NCBI GenBank assembly: GCA_944387425.1
Contig: CALXEV010000007.1
Location: 1-53,073, forward strand
Direction: 5' to 3'
Length of the DNA stretch: 53,073 nucleotides
Source: an uncultured Clostridia bacterium
Lineage (GTDB): Bacteria; Bacillota; Clostridia; TANB77; CAG-508
The notes under the pieces were generated by a model. The model saw nothing but the letters and a program-made list of their open reading frames with translations. It had not been told where the DNA came from and made no database searches. A program made the position numbers and the translations under genes. Below are positions 8,095 to 16,386 of this stretch, one piece after another. How positions within the stretch are numbered: position 1 is the first letter of the stretch; each line of letters opens with the position of its first letter.

Positions 8095-9498
8095 TTAAAA
8101 CTTATTAACTTCTTCTTTAAATTTATCTCCTCTATCATACATATCTTTAAACATATCAAAACTTGTGCTTGCAGGTGAAAACAAAACCACTTGCCCTGGC
8201 TTAGCAATTCTCTTAGCCAATTCCAAGCTTTGAATAAAAGTTTCACACATATGAATATCTAAGCTCTTATGTTGTTCTTCAAGCTCTTTTTTTACTGCAT
8301 CAAAAATTTTAGGTGCTGTTTGACCTATCAAAATTAATGATTTAACTCTGTCTACTATAGACTTCCCTATAGGTGTATAATCAAGATTCTTATCAGCCCC
8401 ACCTGCTATCAAAATTATTTCTTTATTTGCAAATGCATTAAGTGCTGAGATTCCTCTTGTTGGACTCGTACTAGCAGAATCATTGTACCATTCCACACCA
8501 TTTAATGTGCGTACTAATTCTAATCTATGAGGCACTCCAGAGAACTGTTTTATTGTTTGAATTGCTTTATCCTCATCAACAAGACCTTTTGTAAGTGCTA
8601 ATACTGTGCATATATTTTGATAATTATGTATTCCTTTTATTTTTAAATCTTTTGTATCTATAATATGTCTTCTAATTCCGTCTTCACATTCTTTTATTAT
8701 TCCATCATCAACAATAAAGCCATTATCAAGTTTTTGTGTACTACTAAACATTATAACTTTTCCATTTGCTTCTTTTTGACATTCTCTTGTTATTTCGTTA
8801 TCAGCATTTAATACAAGAATTCCATTTTCATCTTGATATCTAAAGATATTTTTCTTTGAATCAATATATTCTTGATAATCTTTATGAACATTTAAATGAT
8901 TTGGTGTTATATTTGTAATTGCTGCTCTTTCTGGACTTATATCCATTCCCATTAGTTGAAAACTACTTAGTTCTAATACAATTATATCTTTTGGTTTTAT
9001 TTCATTTAATTTTGTGAATAATGGTATTCCAATATTTCCTCCTAGATGAACTGTAAAACCTGCGTCTTTTAGAACATTATATGTTAATGTAGTTGTTGTA
9101 GTTTTTCCGTCACTTCCTGTGATTCCTATTATTGTGCATGGTGCCATTTTCATTAATTGTTCGATTTCTGTTGTTACTATTGCTCCTCTATTTTTTTCTG
9201 CAACTAACTCAGGTTTTGTTGGCAAACAACTTGGAGATCTAAAAATTATGTCAAAACCTTTTAAATGTTCCAAATTTCCTTTTCCTAAAAATTTTTTAAA
9301 TTTATATGTTGTAATTTTTTCTATTATCTCTGAAGAAATTTTTTCTTCTTCTCTATCATCAAATACTGTTACATCTGCTTGTTTTTCTTTTAAATAATCA
9401 ATTAATGGAATATTGCTTACCCCTAACCCTATTACTGCAACTTCTTTGGTTTTTAGTTCTTCTTCAAATTTTTCAAGTTTTTTGTTTTTAAATTCCAT
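8095..9498 (-). CDS. murD: UDP-N-acetylmuramoylalanine--D-glutamate ligase
   Basis: MurD adds D-glutamate to UDP-MurNAc-L-Ala in the cytoplasmic stage of peptidoglycan synthesis. The 467-residue protein has the N-terminal UDP-binding Rossmann region (VIGLGVSNIPLI), the central ATPase P-loop GITGSDGKTTT, the Mur ligase signature near NITPNHLNVH and NDSASTSPTR, and a C-terminal domain beginning around AGGADKN. The start codon overlaps the upstream cmk-like gene by 11 nt, so translation is probably coupled. It is not located with other mur genes in this window, which is unusual since murD is commonly in the dcw cluster. Confidence 0.95.
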   Translation of the reverse strand: MEFKNKKLEKFEEELKTKEVAVIGLGVSNIPLIDYLKEKQADVTVFDDREEEKISSEIIEKITTYKFKKFLGKGNLEHLKGFDIIFRSPSCLPTKPELVAEKNRGAIVTTEIEQLMKMAPCTIIGITGSDGKTTTTTLTYNVLKDAGFTVHLGGNIGIPLFTKLNEIKPKDIIVLELSSFQLMGMDISPERAAITNITPNHLNVHKDYQEYIDSKKNIFRYQDENGILVLNADNEITRECQKEANGKVIMFSSTQKLDNGFIVDDGIIKECEDGIRRHIIDTKDLKIKGIHNYQNICTVLALTKGLVDEDKAIQTIKQFSGVPHRLELVRTLNGVEWYNDSASTSPTRGISALNAFANKEIILIAGGADKNLDYTPIGKSIVDRVKSLILIGQTAPKIFDAVKKELEEQHKSLDIHMCETFIQSLELAKRIAKPGQVVLFSPASTSFDMFKDMYDRGDKFKEEVNKF

Positions 9499-10177
9499 TT
9501 GATACTAACTCCTTTAAGTTTTCTAATACCAATTGAGTTGATTCTTCTGCATTTTTACAATTTGTTACATCTATTTTTATGGTTTGTGGATAAATTTTAT
9601 AATATCCTGTTTTTTCTTGTAATTCATCTCTTTTTTGAATCATTTCTTTAATTTGCTCTTTTGGTATTTCTTTATTATATTGCATATATTTTCTATTTGT
9701 TCTTTCTTCTAATGATGCATCTATAAAAAAATGATAGGTAACATCTGGATACATTTTTACTATATCTCTTGAAGATAATATTATATTATAATCTTTTCTA
9801 AATCTATCAATTAATTCTTTTCCGAATTGATATAATTTACTATTATCAGCTACATTACTAACTTTTGATACAGCCATTGATGCTTGCTCTGATTGTAAGG
9901 CATCTTCATTTACTTTTTTTCCATTCATATATATTACTGTTTCTCGTTCTTCGACTTTTATTTCAATTCCTAAATCTTTCATTATTTCAAATGCATCTAG
10001 ATTTTTACTTGTATCTATATGTGTTTTATGTGTTAACATTCCATATACTATTGCTCTATATATATTTCCTCCATGTAATATAATTGAGTTTTCTATTTTA
10101 TCTAATAAACATCTACAAATTGATGTTTTTCCTGCTCCTACAGTGCCTTCAATTCCTATAACTATATTTTCTTTCAT
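9488..10177 (-). CDS. Cytidylate kinase-like P-loop NMP kinase (divergent)
   Basis: The 229-residue cytoplasmic kinase has Walker A GTVGAGKTS near the N-terminus, a middle segment with KVN and VSNVA, and a C-terminal block SSRDIVKMYPDVTYHFFIDASLEERTNRK. That block corresponds to the GRDIGTVVFPDA..FLDAS..ERAxRR region of bacterial CMP kinases. Cmk phosphorylates CMP and dCMP to the diphosphates. The usual GRDIG is changed to SSRDI, so the nucleotide specificity may differ. It overlaps murD by 11 nt and lies upstream of it, an uncommon pairing. Whether it is the cell's main Cmk cannot be decided from this window. Confidence 0.7.
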   Translation of the reverse strand: MKENIVIGIEGTVGAGKTSICRCLLDKIENSIILHGGNIYRAIVYGMLTHKTHIDTSKNLDAFEIMKDLGIEIKVEERETVIYMNGKKVNEDALQSEQASMAVSKVSNVADNSKLYQFGKELIDRFRKDYNIILSSRDIVKMYPDVTYHFFIDASLEERTNRKYMQYNKEIPKEQIKEMIQKRDELQEKTGYYKIYPQTIKIDVTNCKNAEESTQLVLENLKELVSNGI

Positions 10178-10244
10178 TTTTAATTCCCTTCAACTTTTTA
10201 ATTCTTTTTTATTATAGAACATTTTTTGCTTAATTACAATATTT

Positions 10245-10274
10245 TTGTATATTTCTTTGTTGTTGGGGTAAAAT
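10245..10274 (+). promoter_or_regulatory. Putative promoter of the Asn-rich mini-gene
   Basis: TTGTAT (10245-10250), an 18-nt spacer and TAAAAT (10269-10274) lie 32 nt before the mini-gene start. The match is moderate. Confidence 0.4.
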
Positions 10275-10306
10275 ATTTTTGTAATTTGAAATGGAGGTGT
10301 TCTTCT

Positions 10307-10396
10307 ATGGCAGATAAAAATAATAAACAAAATAAAAACAATAACAAAAATAGAAATAATGAAAATAATAACAACAACCAAAATAATAATAAATAG
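10307..10396 (+). CDS. 29-residue Asn/Lys-rich mini-protein
   Basis: ATG 10307 follows GGAGGT (10293-10298) at 8-nt spacing, and the frame runs 29 codons to TAG. The product starts MADKNNKQNK and then consists almost only of Asn with some Lys, Gln, Arg and Glu. A promoter-like element lies upstream and a terminator hairpin starts 10 nt after the stop, so it forms a complete tiny transcription unit. It is probably unstructured and basic. I do not recognise a family; the low complexity also allows a spurious ORF, but the RBS and terminator argue for expression. Confidence 0.55.
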   Translation: MADKNNKQNKNNNKNRNNENNNNNQNNNK

Positions 10397-10406
10397 TTAA
10401 GAAACA

Positions 10407-10436
10407 AAAACCCTTGGCATAAGTCAAGGGTTTTAA
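10407..10436. terminator. Bidirectional terminator between the mini-gene and clpX
   Basis: A 10-bp stem (10407-10416 with 10425-10434), AAAACCCTTG/CAAGGGTTTT, has an 8-nt loop and U-rich flanks on both strands. It ends 10 nt from the clpX stop. Confidence 0.8.
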
Positions 10437-10446
10437 TTTACATTAT

Positions 10447-11766
10447 CTATGCTGTTTCTTTAGCTTCAACTGCTACACGTGGTGCTTTTATTTTTTTCTT
10501 TTTTTCTGGATTTTCTATTATTTTTGGTCCAGCATTATTTAAAACTGTATCTTTTGTTATAATACATTTTTCTATTTTCTCGTTTGATGGTATATCAAAC
10601 ATTATGTCTCTCATAATTTCTTCAATTATAGAACGCAATCCTCTAGCACCTGTTTTTCTTTCTATCGCTTTATCTACTATAGCATTAAGTGCTTCTGGTT
10701 CAAATTCTAGTTCAACATCATCCATTTCTAGTAATTTTTTATATTGTTTTACTAATGCATTTTTTGGTTCTGTTGTTATTTTTATAAGAGCTTCTCTATT
10801 TAGTTCTCTTAATGTTGCTATTATTGGTAATCTTCCTATAAATTCTGGTATCATACCGAATTTTAATAAATCTTGTGGTAATATTTGTTCAAATACTTCA
10901 TATCTATCTATATCTTTACTACTTTGAATATCTGCACCAAATCCCATAGATTTCTTACCAATTCTATCTCTTATAATATTTTCTAAACCTTCAAATGCTC
11001 CTCCACATATGAATAAAATGTTAGAAGTATCAATTTGTAGAAGTTCTTGTTGAGGATGTTTTCTTCCTCCTTGTGGTGGTACTGATGCTATTGTTCCTTC
11101 TACAATTTTTAATAGTGCTTGTTGAACACCTTCTCCACTTACATCTCTTGTTATAGATGGATTTTCAGATTTTCTAGTTATTTTATCTATTTCATCTATA
11201 TAGATAATTCCTTTTTCAGCTTTTTCTATATCTCCATCTGCGGCTTGAATTAATTTTAATAATATGTTTTCAACATCTTCTCCAACATATCCTGCTTCTG
11301 TAAGTGTTGTTGCATCTGCTATTGCAAATGGTACATTTAATATTTTTGCTAGTGTACTTGCAAGCAAAGTTTTTCCACATCCTGTTGGACCTAATAGTAG
11401 TATATTACTTTTTTGAATTTCTACATCATTATCATCTTGCTCATGCTTTTCTTCTAATTCTTCTTCATGAGCAATTCTTTTATAATGATTATATACTGCT
11501 ACTGCTAAAGTTTTCTTTGCTTCTTCTTGACCTATTACATATTGGTCAAGTGTTTCTTTAATTTCTTTTGGACTTGGTATTTCTTCTAGTCCAGCTAGTG
11601 TATATGTTTCGTCTTCATAATATTCACTTTCAATTATGTCATTACATAATCCTATACATTCATTACATATATATACACCAGGACCTGCAATTATTTTTTT
11701 TACATTATCTTGTGTTTTACCACAAAATGAACATTTTACACTTTTTGGTGTATCATTTTTAGCCAT
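10447..11766 (-). CDS. clpX: ClpX, ATPase subunit of the ClpXP protease
   Basis: ClpX unfolds tagged proteins and feeds them to ClpP. The 439-residue protein starts with the Cys4 zinc-binding domain (CSFCGK...CNECI), followed by the AAA+ module with Walker A GPTGCGKT, Walker [11 protein letters not shown], and the IGF-type ClpP-binding loop at about [13 protein letters not shown]. Sensor residues lie near GARGLRSI. The C-terminal extension is Lys/Ala-rich. It lies 29 nt downstream of clpP in the same direction, with AAAAGGAG before ATG 11766, giving the conserved order tig-clpP-clpX. Confidence 0.97.
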   Translation of the reverse strand: MAKNDTPKSVKCSFCGKTQDNVKKIIAGPGVYICNECIGLCNDIIESEYYEDETYTLAGLEEIPSPKEIKETLDQYVIGQEEAKKTLAVAVYNHYKRIAHEEELEEKHEQDDNDVEIQKSNILLLGPTGCGKTLLASTLAKILNVPFAIADATTLTEAGYVGEDVENILLKLIQAADGDIEKAEKGIIYIDEIDKITRKSENPSITRDVSGEGVQQALLKIVEGTIASVPPQGGRKHPQQELLQIDTSNILFICGGAFEGLENIIRDRIGKKSMGFGADIQSSKDIDRYEVFEQILPQDLLKFGMIPEFIGRLPIIATLRELNREALIKITTEPKNALVKQYKKLLEMDDVELEFEPEALNAIVDKAIERKTGARGLRSIIEEIMRDIMFDIPSNEKIEKCIITKDTVLNNAGPKIIENPEKKKKIKAPRVAVEAKETA

Positions 11767-11795
11767 TTATTTTTCTCCTTTTTATTTTATTTTAA

Positions 11796-12407
11796 TTAAC
11801 TTCTTTTTTCCATAATTCCATCAATTAACCCATATTCTAAAGCTTCTTGTGCTGTCATATAATGATCTCTTTCTGTGTCTTTTTCTATTTGCTCTATTGG
11901 TTTTCCTGTTCTTTCACTTAAGAATCTGTTTAATTTTTCTCTTGTGCGAACCATATGGTCTGCATGTATTTTTATTTCTGTTGTTTGACCTTGTAGTCCT
12001 CCACCACCAATTAATGGTTGATGTATTAGTATTTCTGAATTTGGCATTGCAAATCTTTTTCCTTTTTCTCCTGCTGTTAATAATACTGCTCCCATACTTG
12101 CTGCCATTCCAACACATACAGTTGATACTGGACATTTGATATAATTCATTGTATCTACTATTGCCATACCATCTGTTATTGATCCTCCTGGTGAGTTTAT
12201 GTAGAAGAATATTTCTTTATCTGGATCTTCTGACTCTAAGAATAGCATTTGTGCTACTATTAGACTTGATGTTGTTGCATTTACATCTTCTCCTAAATAT
12301 ATTATTCTATCTTTTAATAAACGTGAGAATATATCATATGATCTTTCTCCTCTACTTGTTTGTTCTATAACATATGGTACTAAACTTGATTTTTCTTTTT
12401 CTAACAT
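11796..12407 (-). CDS. clpP: ClpP, proteolytic subunit of the Clp protease
   Basis: ClpP is a self-compartmentalised serine protease. The 203-residue protein carries the complete triad: Ser104 in [11 protein letters not shown], His129 in [20 protein letters not shown], and Asp177 in EKDTERD. The N-terminal axial-loop region ([18 protein letters not shown]) is typical. RBS AAGGAGG precedes ATG 12407. It is followed by clpX and preceded by tig, from which it is separated by a hairpin terminator, so clpP probably also has its own promoter in the 100-nt gap. Confidence 0.97.
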   Translation of the reverse strand: MLEKEKSSLVPYVIEQTSRGERSYDIFSRLLKDRIIYLGEDVNATTSSLIVAQMLFLESEDPDKEIFFYINSPGGSITDGMAIVDTMNYIKCPVSTVCVGMAASMGAVLLTAGEKGKRFAMPNSEILIHQPLIGGGGLQGQTTEIKIHADHMVRTREKLNRFLSERTGKPIEQIEKDTERDHYMTAQEALEYGLIDGIMEKRS

Positions 12408-12454
12408 AAAATTTTCCTCCTTATTTATTTTGGCCTTTTTTGGCTTTTATAGTC

Positions 12455-12504
12455 AAAAAGCTAGGTAAAAGATTTTTATTTTCAAAACTTCCCCCTAGCT
12501 TTTT
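12455..12504 (-). terminator. Terminator or attenuator between tig and clpP
   Basis: An 11-bp stem AAAAAGCTAGG (12455-12465) pairs with 12494-12504 around a 28-nt loop, and minus-strand U residues follow. It ends 7 nt from the tig stop and probably limits read-through into clpP. Confidence 0.65.
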
Positions 12505-12510
12505 AATAAA

Positions 12511-13794
12511 TTATTTTATTTTTGCATTTTTTACTATGTAATCTATTGCTTTTTCTGTTTCGATTCCTTCTTCTATGTAGTTCTTTAAGTTTTCATTATC
12601 ACTTATTTCTTCTACTTTTTTGCCATAGCTTTTAGCCATTTCTTCCATTTTTTCTTTTATTTCTTCTTCAGTTGCTTGGATTTTTTCTGCTTTTATAATA
12701 GCTTCTAAAGTAAGTCTTGATTTTATACCTTCTATTGCTTGTGGTTCATATTCTTTTTTCATTTCTTCTTCTGTCTTACCAATCATTTTTAAATATTGTT
12801 GCATATTTAGTCCTTGATATGAAAGTCTTTGTTCAAAGTCTTTCATCATATGAGTTACTTCCATTTCAATCATTCCTGATGGGATGTCTACTTTTACATT
12901 TTTGCAAACTGCTTTTATAGCATTTTCTTCTATTTCGTATTTTGCTCTTTGTTCGTTTGATTTTTGTAATCTTTCTTTTATGCTTGCTTTAAGTTCATCT
13001 AGTGTGTCGAATTCACTTACGTCTTTTGCAAATTCGTCATCTAGTTCTGGTAATTCTTTTTTCTTGATTTCATGTAGTTTTACTTTAAACATTGCTTCTT
13101 TTCCAGCTAAATCTTTTGAGAAATATTCTTTTGGGAATGTAACTTTTATTTCTTTTTCGTCATCTATTTTCATTCCAACTAATTGGTCTTCAAATCCTGG
13201 TATGAATGACCCACTTCCTATTTCTAGTTCATGTTTTTCAGCTTTTCCACCTTCAAATGCAACTCCATCTACAAATCCTTCGAAATCTATTGTTGCTATA
13301 TCTCCATTTTGAAGTTCTCTATCATCAATGCTTACTAGTCTTGAATTATGTTCTTGCATATGTCCTAATTCATGTTCAACATCTTTGTCTTCTACTGGAT
13401 ATTCAACTTTTTTGATTTCTACTCCTTTATATTTTCCAAGTTCAACTTCTGGTTTTGTTTGTACTGTTGCTGTGAAAATTAGGTCTTTTCCTTTTTCCAT
13501 TTGGATTACATCAACTTCTGGTCTGCTTACAGCTTCTATTTTGTTTTCTTCTAATGCTTTGTCATAATATTCTGTTGCTACATCATTGAATGCATCTTCA
13601 TAGAATATTTCTGCACCATAATATTTTTCTACTATATTCATTGGTGCTTTTCCTTTTCTGAATCCTGGTATATTAAAATATTTTGCATTTTGGAAATACA
13701 CTTTCTTCATTGCATTTTCAAATTTTTCTGCTTCTATTGTTATTTCTAATTTTACTTCATTTGCGTTTTTTGTTTTTTCAACTTTACAATTCAT
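12511..13794 (-). CDS. tig: Trigger factor, ribosome-associated chaperone and prolyl isomerase
   Basis: Trigger factor binds nascent chains at the ribosome exit tunnel. The 427-residue protein has the N-terminal ribosome-binding domain with the signature region (NIPGFRKGKAP, about residues 41-51), a central FKBP-type PPIase domain (GDIATIDFEGFVDGVAFEGGKAEKHELEIGSGSFIPGFEDQLVGM region), and a helical, Glu/Lys-rich C-terminal chaperone domain. Length is normal for the family. RBS AAAGGAAG precedes ATG 13794. It heads the tig-clpP-clpX cluster, as in many Firmicutes. Confidence 0.96.
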   Translation of the reverse strand: MNCKVEKTKNANEVKLEITIEAEKFENAMKKVYFQNAKYFNIPGFRKGKAPMNIVEKYYGAEIFYEDAFNDVATEYYDKALEENKIEAVSRPEVDVIQMEKGKDLIFTATVQTKPEVELGKYKGVEIKKVEYPVEDKDVEHELGHMQEHNSRLVSIDDRELQNGDIATIDFEGFVDGVAFEGGKAEKHELEIGSGSFIPGFEDQLVGMKIDDEKEIKVTFPKEYFSKDLAGKEAMFKVKLHEIKKKELPELDDEFAKDVSEFDTLDELKASIKERLQKSNEQRAKYEIEENAIKAVCKNVKVDIPSGMIEMEVTHMMKDFEQRLSYQGLNMQQYLKMIGKTEEEMKKEYEPQAIEGIKSRLTLEAIIKAEKIQATEEEIKEKMEEMAKSYGKKVEEISDNENLKNYIEEGIETEKAIDYIVKNAKIK

Positions 13795-13851
13795 TATAAT
13801 CTTCCTTTCTCGTCTTTTCTTATAGCTTATACATTATATCATATTTTTTTG

Positions 13852-13868
13852 TTTTTGCAAGGCTTTTT
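13852..13868. repeat. Left copy of a 17-bp direct repeat flanking the AAA_14 gene
   Basis: TTTTTGCAAGGCTTTTT occurs here and again at 15237-15253 in the same orientation, on either side of the ATPase gene. Confidence 0.6.
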
Positions 13869-13875
13869 CAAATAA

Positions 13876-15183
13876 TTACATTAGATTTTTTATATATTCT
13901 GTCAAAAATAATGGTATATTTAAAACTTTTTCATCTTTGTTCAAATTATTCATAGAAAATCTTATAGATATTTCATTGTCATATTTTTGATTATATTTAG
14001 ATAGACTGATGTTTTTTGTTGACTTATTAGATTTTACTTCTATTGGAATAATTTTATTTTTATATTGAATAACGAAATCTATTTCATTTCTGTCAAATGT
14101 AAAGTAATTTGGCACTTCATCAAATACATAATTTAACATTGTTAATATGTAATTTTCTGTAAATGCTCCTTTAAACTCTTCAAATAATCTATCTCCTTCT
14201 ATTACAATTTTGCTATCTAGATTTGCCATTCTTCTTAATAAACCTACATCATTCATATAAATTTTGAAAGAGCTTAAATCATGATATGCTTTTAGCGGAA
14301 AATCTGGTTTAGTTATATTATAAATCTTATAAATTAAATTAGCATCATTTAGCCAGTTTAATGCATTTTCATATTCTCTTGCTCTTGCTCCCTCTTTTAT
14401 AACTTGGTATAAGAATTTTTTATTTTCTTTTGCTAATTGTGATGGTATACTGTTCCATATAAGAGAGATTTTATTAGCTTCACTATTTTGCGTATGTTTA
14501 GAAAAATCACTTTCATAAGCTCTTAATATGTTTTCTTGTACGTGATTTACAAGTTCAATATTTTTTTCATTTACCCATACATTAACTGCTTCTGGCATTC
14601 CACCAATTATAAAATATGCTTTCAACTTTTCTTCTAATTGATTGAAAAAGATTTCAGGTATTTTTTCTATTGTTTTAATGGATTTCATGTATTCTACTAA
14701 ATTTTCACAATTATCAGCAATTAAAAATTCGCTAAATGTCATTGGATACATGTTTAAAAAGTCTACTTTGCCTACAGGAAATGATGTATGTGATAATCTA
14801 ATTCCTAATAAACTACCAGCACAAGCAATGTGATATTCATTAGCCTCTTCTTGAAAATATTTTAAGCTATTTAATGCATTTGGACATTCTTGAATTTCAT
14901 CAAAAATTATAAGTGTTTTTTCTGGTAGAATTGCTTTTCCATATATAAATGATAATTGTTCTAGTATTCTTTTGGGTGATTTAGTGTTCACAAATATATT
15001 TTGTAAATCTTCATCATGATCAAAATTGAAATATGCCACTCCTTCATAATTTTCTTCTCCAAATTTTTTTAAAATATATGTTTTCCCTATTTGTCTTGCT
15101 CCTTTTAATATTAATGGTTTTCTATATTTGCTTTCTTTCCATTTTAATAATTCATCAAATATAAATCTTTTCAAATCAACCAT
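13876..15183 (-). CDS. AAA_14/DUF4143-type P-loop ATPase
   Basis: The 435-residue protein belongs to the stand-alone AAA_14 plus DUF4143 family, common and often multicopy in anaerobes. Walker A is GARQIGKT (residues 28-35) and Walker B TLIIFDEIQECP; the AGSLLG sensor-like motif is followed by the typical SFPVGKV..LNMYPMTFSEFL region. The C-terminal part (FDRNEIDFVIQYKNKIIPIEVKSNKST) has the DUF4143 restriction-nuclease-like Asp..Glu-Val-Lys pattern. Its molecular role is not established; toxin-like, mobile or regulatory roles have been considered for relatives. It is monocistronic, with GGAG before ATG 15183, an unusual repeated upstream region, and a 17-bp direct repeat on both sides that suggests insertion as a unit. 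Confidence 0.85.
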   Translation of the reverse strand: MVDLKRFIFDELLKWKESKYRKPLILKGARQIGKTYILKKFGEENYEGVAYFNFDHDEDLQNIFVNTKSPKRILEQLSFIYGKAILPEKTLIIFDEIQECPNALNSLKYFQEEANEYHIACAGSLLGIRLSHTSFPVGKVDFLNMYPMTFSEFLIADNCENLVEYMKSIKTIEKIPEIFFNQLEEKLKAYFIIGGMPEAVNVWVNEKNIELVNHVQENILRAYESDFSKHTQNSEANKISLIWNSIPSQLAKENKKFLYQVIKEGARAREYENALNWLNDANLIYKIYNITKPDFPLKAYHDLSSFKIYMNDVGLLRRMANLDSKIVIEGDRLFEEFKGAFTENYILTMLNYVFDEVPNYFTFDRNEIDFVIQYKNKIIPIEVKSNKSTKNISLSKYNQKYDNEISIRFSMNNLNKDEKVLNIPLFLTEYIKNLM

Positions 15184-15216
15184 CTCCTATAATTACTATA
15201 TATTTATCCTATAACA

Positions 15217-15245
15217 ATTATATCAGCTTAATCACATTTTTGCAA
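15217..15245 (-). promoter_or_regulatory. Sigma-A promoter of the AAA_14 gene
   Basis: On the minus strand TTGCAA (15240-15245), a 17-nt spacer and TATAAT (15217-15222). The -35 box overlaps the first copy of the TCACATTTTTG repeat, so a protein bound there could block or recruit polymerase. Confidence 0.65.
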
Positions 15246-15327
15246 GGCTTTTTTGCATTTTTATCACATTTTTGCAGACTTTTTTTGAGTTTTTTTCACA
15301 TTTTTGTTGATGTGATGTAAACTCATT
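15232..15327. repeat. Three phased 32-bp repeats starting TCACATTTTTG upstream of the AAA_14 gene
   Basis: TCACATTTTTG begins at 15232, 15264 and 15296, exactly 32 bp apart, which is about three helical turns. The third copy is followed by ATGTGA (15310-15315), making a TCACAT-8-ATGTGA dyad. The layout suggests a multi-site operator. The second copy of the 17-bp flanking repeat (15237-15253) lies within the first unit. Confidence 0.6.
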
Positions 15328-15346
15328 TTCTATTTTTTGTAAAAAG

Positions 15347-15440
15347 CAAAAAAATACAACTACATTAATATTTCTAAAGCAAAGACTAGGATTGTTACAC
15401 CCTAGCTATGTTTTTGCTAAGAAATATTAAAGTAGTTGTA
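15347..15440 (-). terminator. Long hairpin terminator of the spoIIQ-like gene
   Basis: An imperfect stem of about 21 bp (15355-15375 with 15420-15440) continues inward to a second CTAGG/CCTAG stem, giving an ~85-nt hairpin. A T7 run follows on the minus strand. It begins just after the stop of the leftward gene ending at 15444. Confidence 0.8.
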
Positions 15441-15443
15441 AAT

Positions 15444-16328
15444 TTATTTTAAATAAATTGTAGGGTCCAAATACTCCCCATCCTTAAGCAATTCAAAATG
15501 CAAATGGCAATCCATACTACTCTCAAAAGAAGCAGTATTTCCAGCAGTTCCAATAGTTTGTCCTTGAGAAACCTCTTCACCCTCAACAACAAACTCAGCA
15601 GTCAACAAATTAGAATAAACAGTTTCATAACCATCATCATGTTCAATTATAACTGTCAATCCGTATCTTGGGTCATTCACAATTGACTTAACAATTCCAT
15701 CTGCAGATGATTTAATAACACTTGTTTTATCAGCCTTAATATCAACAGCTGTATGTGTTATCCATTCTTTTAGTGTTTCTGAATAAATCAAATTATCTTT
15801 TGCAAATTCTCCAATAATTTCTCCATCTGTAGGCTTTATGAAAGTCACTTCTTGTTTTGTTTCTGTAACTTGCTCTTGAGTTTCTGTAGTTTCATTTTTT
15901 GGTTCTTCTTTAGGTTGTTCCTCATTTTGTGCATTTTGTGCATTTGTTGTATTTGTTTCATTAGTATTTGCTTCACTTGTAGCCGTATTTGTGGTTGATG
16001 TATTTGTAGTGTTTTCTGTATTAGAAGTGCTTGCATTATTTGTTGTATTTGTATTTGCTGTTTCATTTTCTTCAGAATCTTCTTTAATAAGTGTGCCTTG
16101 TTCAGTTTGTTCTTCTACTGTTTTTCCAATGCTTGTACTAGCATTTTCTGTATTTTCCTCCTTTTGTGTTTCTTCTGTTACATTGCTAGTTCTTTCACTA
16201 ATTTCTAAATCCTTTTTAGTTGACATGTACATTACAATTCCAATAGAAACTGCTAAAATAAAAAATATTGCTGTTCCAACATATATGATTAAGCGTTCAT
16301 TATCAAAAAATTTTTTCTCTCTTTTCAT
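15444..16328 (-). CDS. spoIIQ: SpoIIQ-like M23 (LytM) peptidase-domain membrane protein
   Basis: SpoIIQ is a forespore membrane protein that spans the intermembrane space during engulfment and contacts SpoIIIAH. The 294-residue product has a short cytoplasmic N-terminus, one membrane segment (about 12-35), a long Thr/Asn/Glu low-complexity linker (about 45-160) and a LytM domain (165-294). The zinc ligands His192 and Asp196 (THTAVD) and His277 (HLHFEL) are all present, as in clostridial SpoIIQ and unlike the degenerate Bacillus protein. It lies 58 nt after spoIID in the sporulation cluster. The LytM fold is certain; SpoIIQ identity rests on context and topology. Confidence 0.8.
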   Translation of the reverse strand: MKREKKFFDNERLIIYVGTAIFFILAVSIGIVMYMSTKKDLEISERTSNVTEETQKEENTENASTSIGKTVEEQTEQGTLIKEDSEENETANTNTTNNASTSNTENTTNTSTTNTATSEANTNETNTTNAQNAQNEEQPKEEPKNETTETQEQVTETKQEVTFIKPTDGEIIGEFAKDNLIYSETLKEWITHTAVDIKADKTSVIKSSADGIVKSIVNDPRYGLTVIIEHDDGYETVYSNLLTAEFVVEGEEVSQGQTIGTAGNTASFESSMDCHLHFELLKDGEYLDPTIYLK

Positions 16329-16386
16329 AAATTCCTCCTTGTTATTTGTTAATACAAGTATTTACTTTTTTTCAAAGATTATTCAT

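Noticed and set aside
10190-10381. Minus-strand hydrophobic ORF of about 63 codons
   Set aside because: It is the complement of the Asn-rich mini-gene and has no ribosome binding site.
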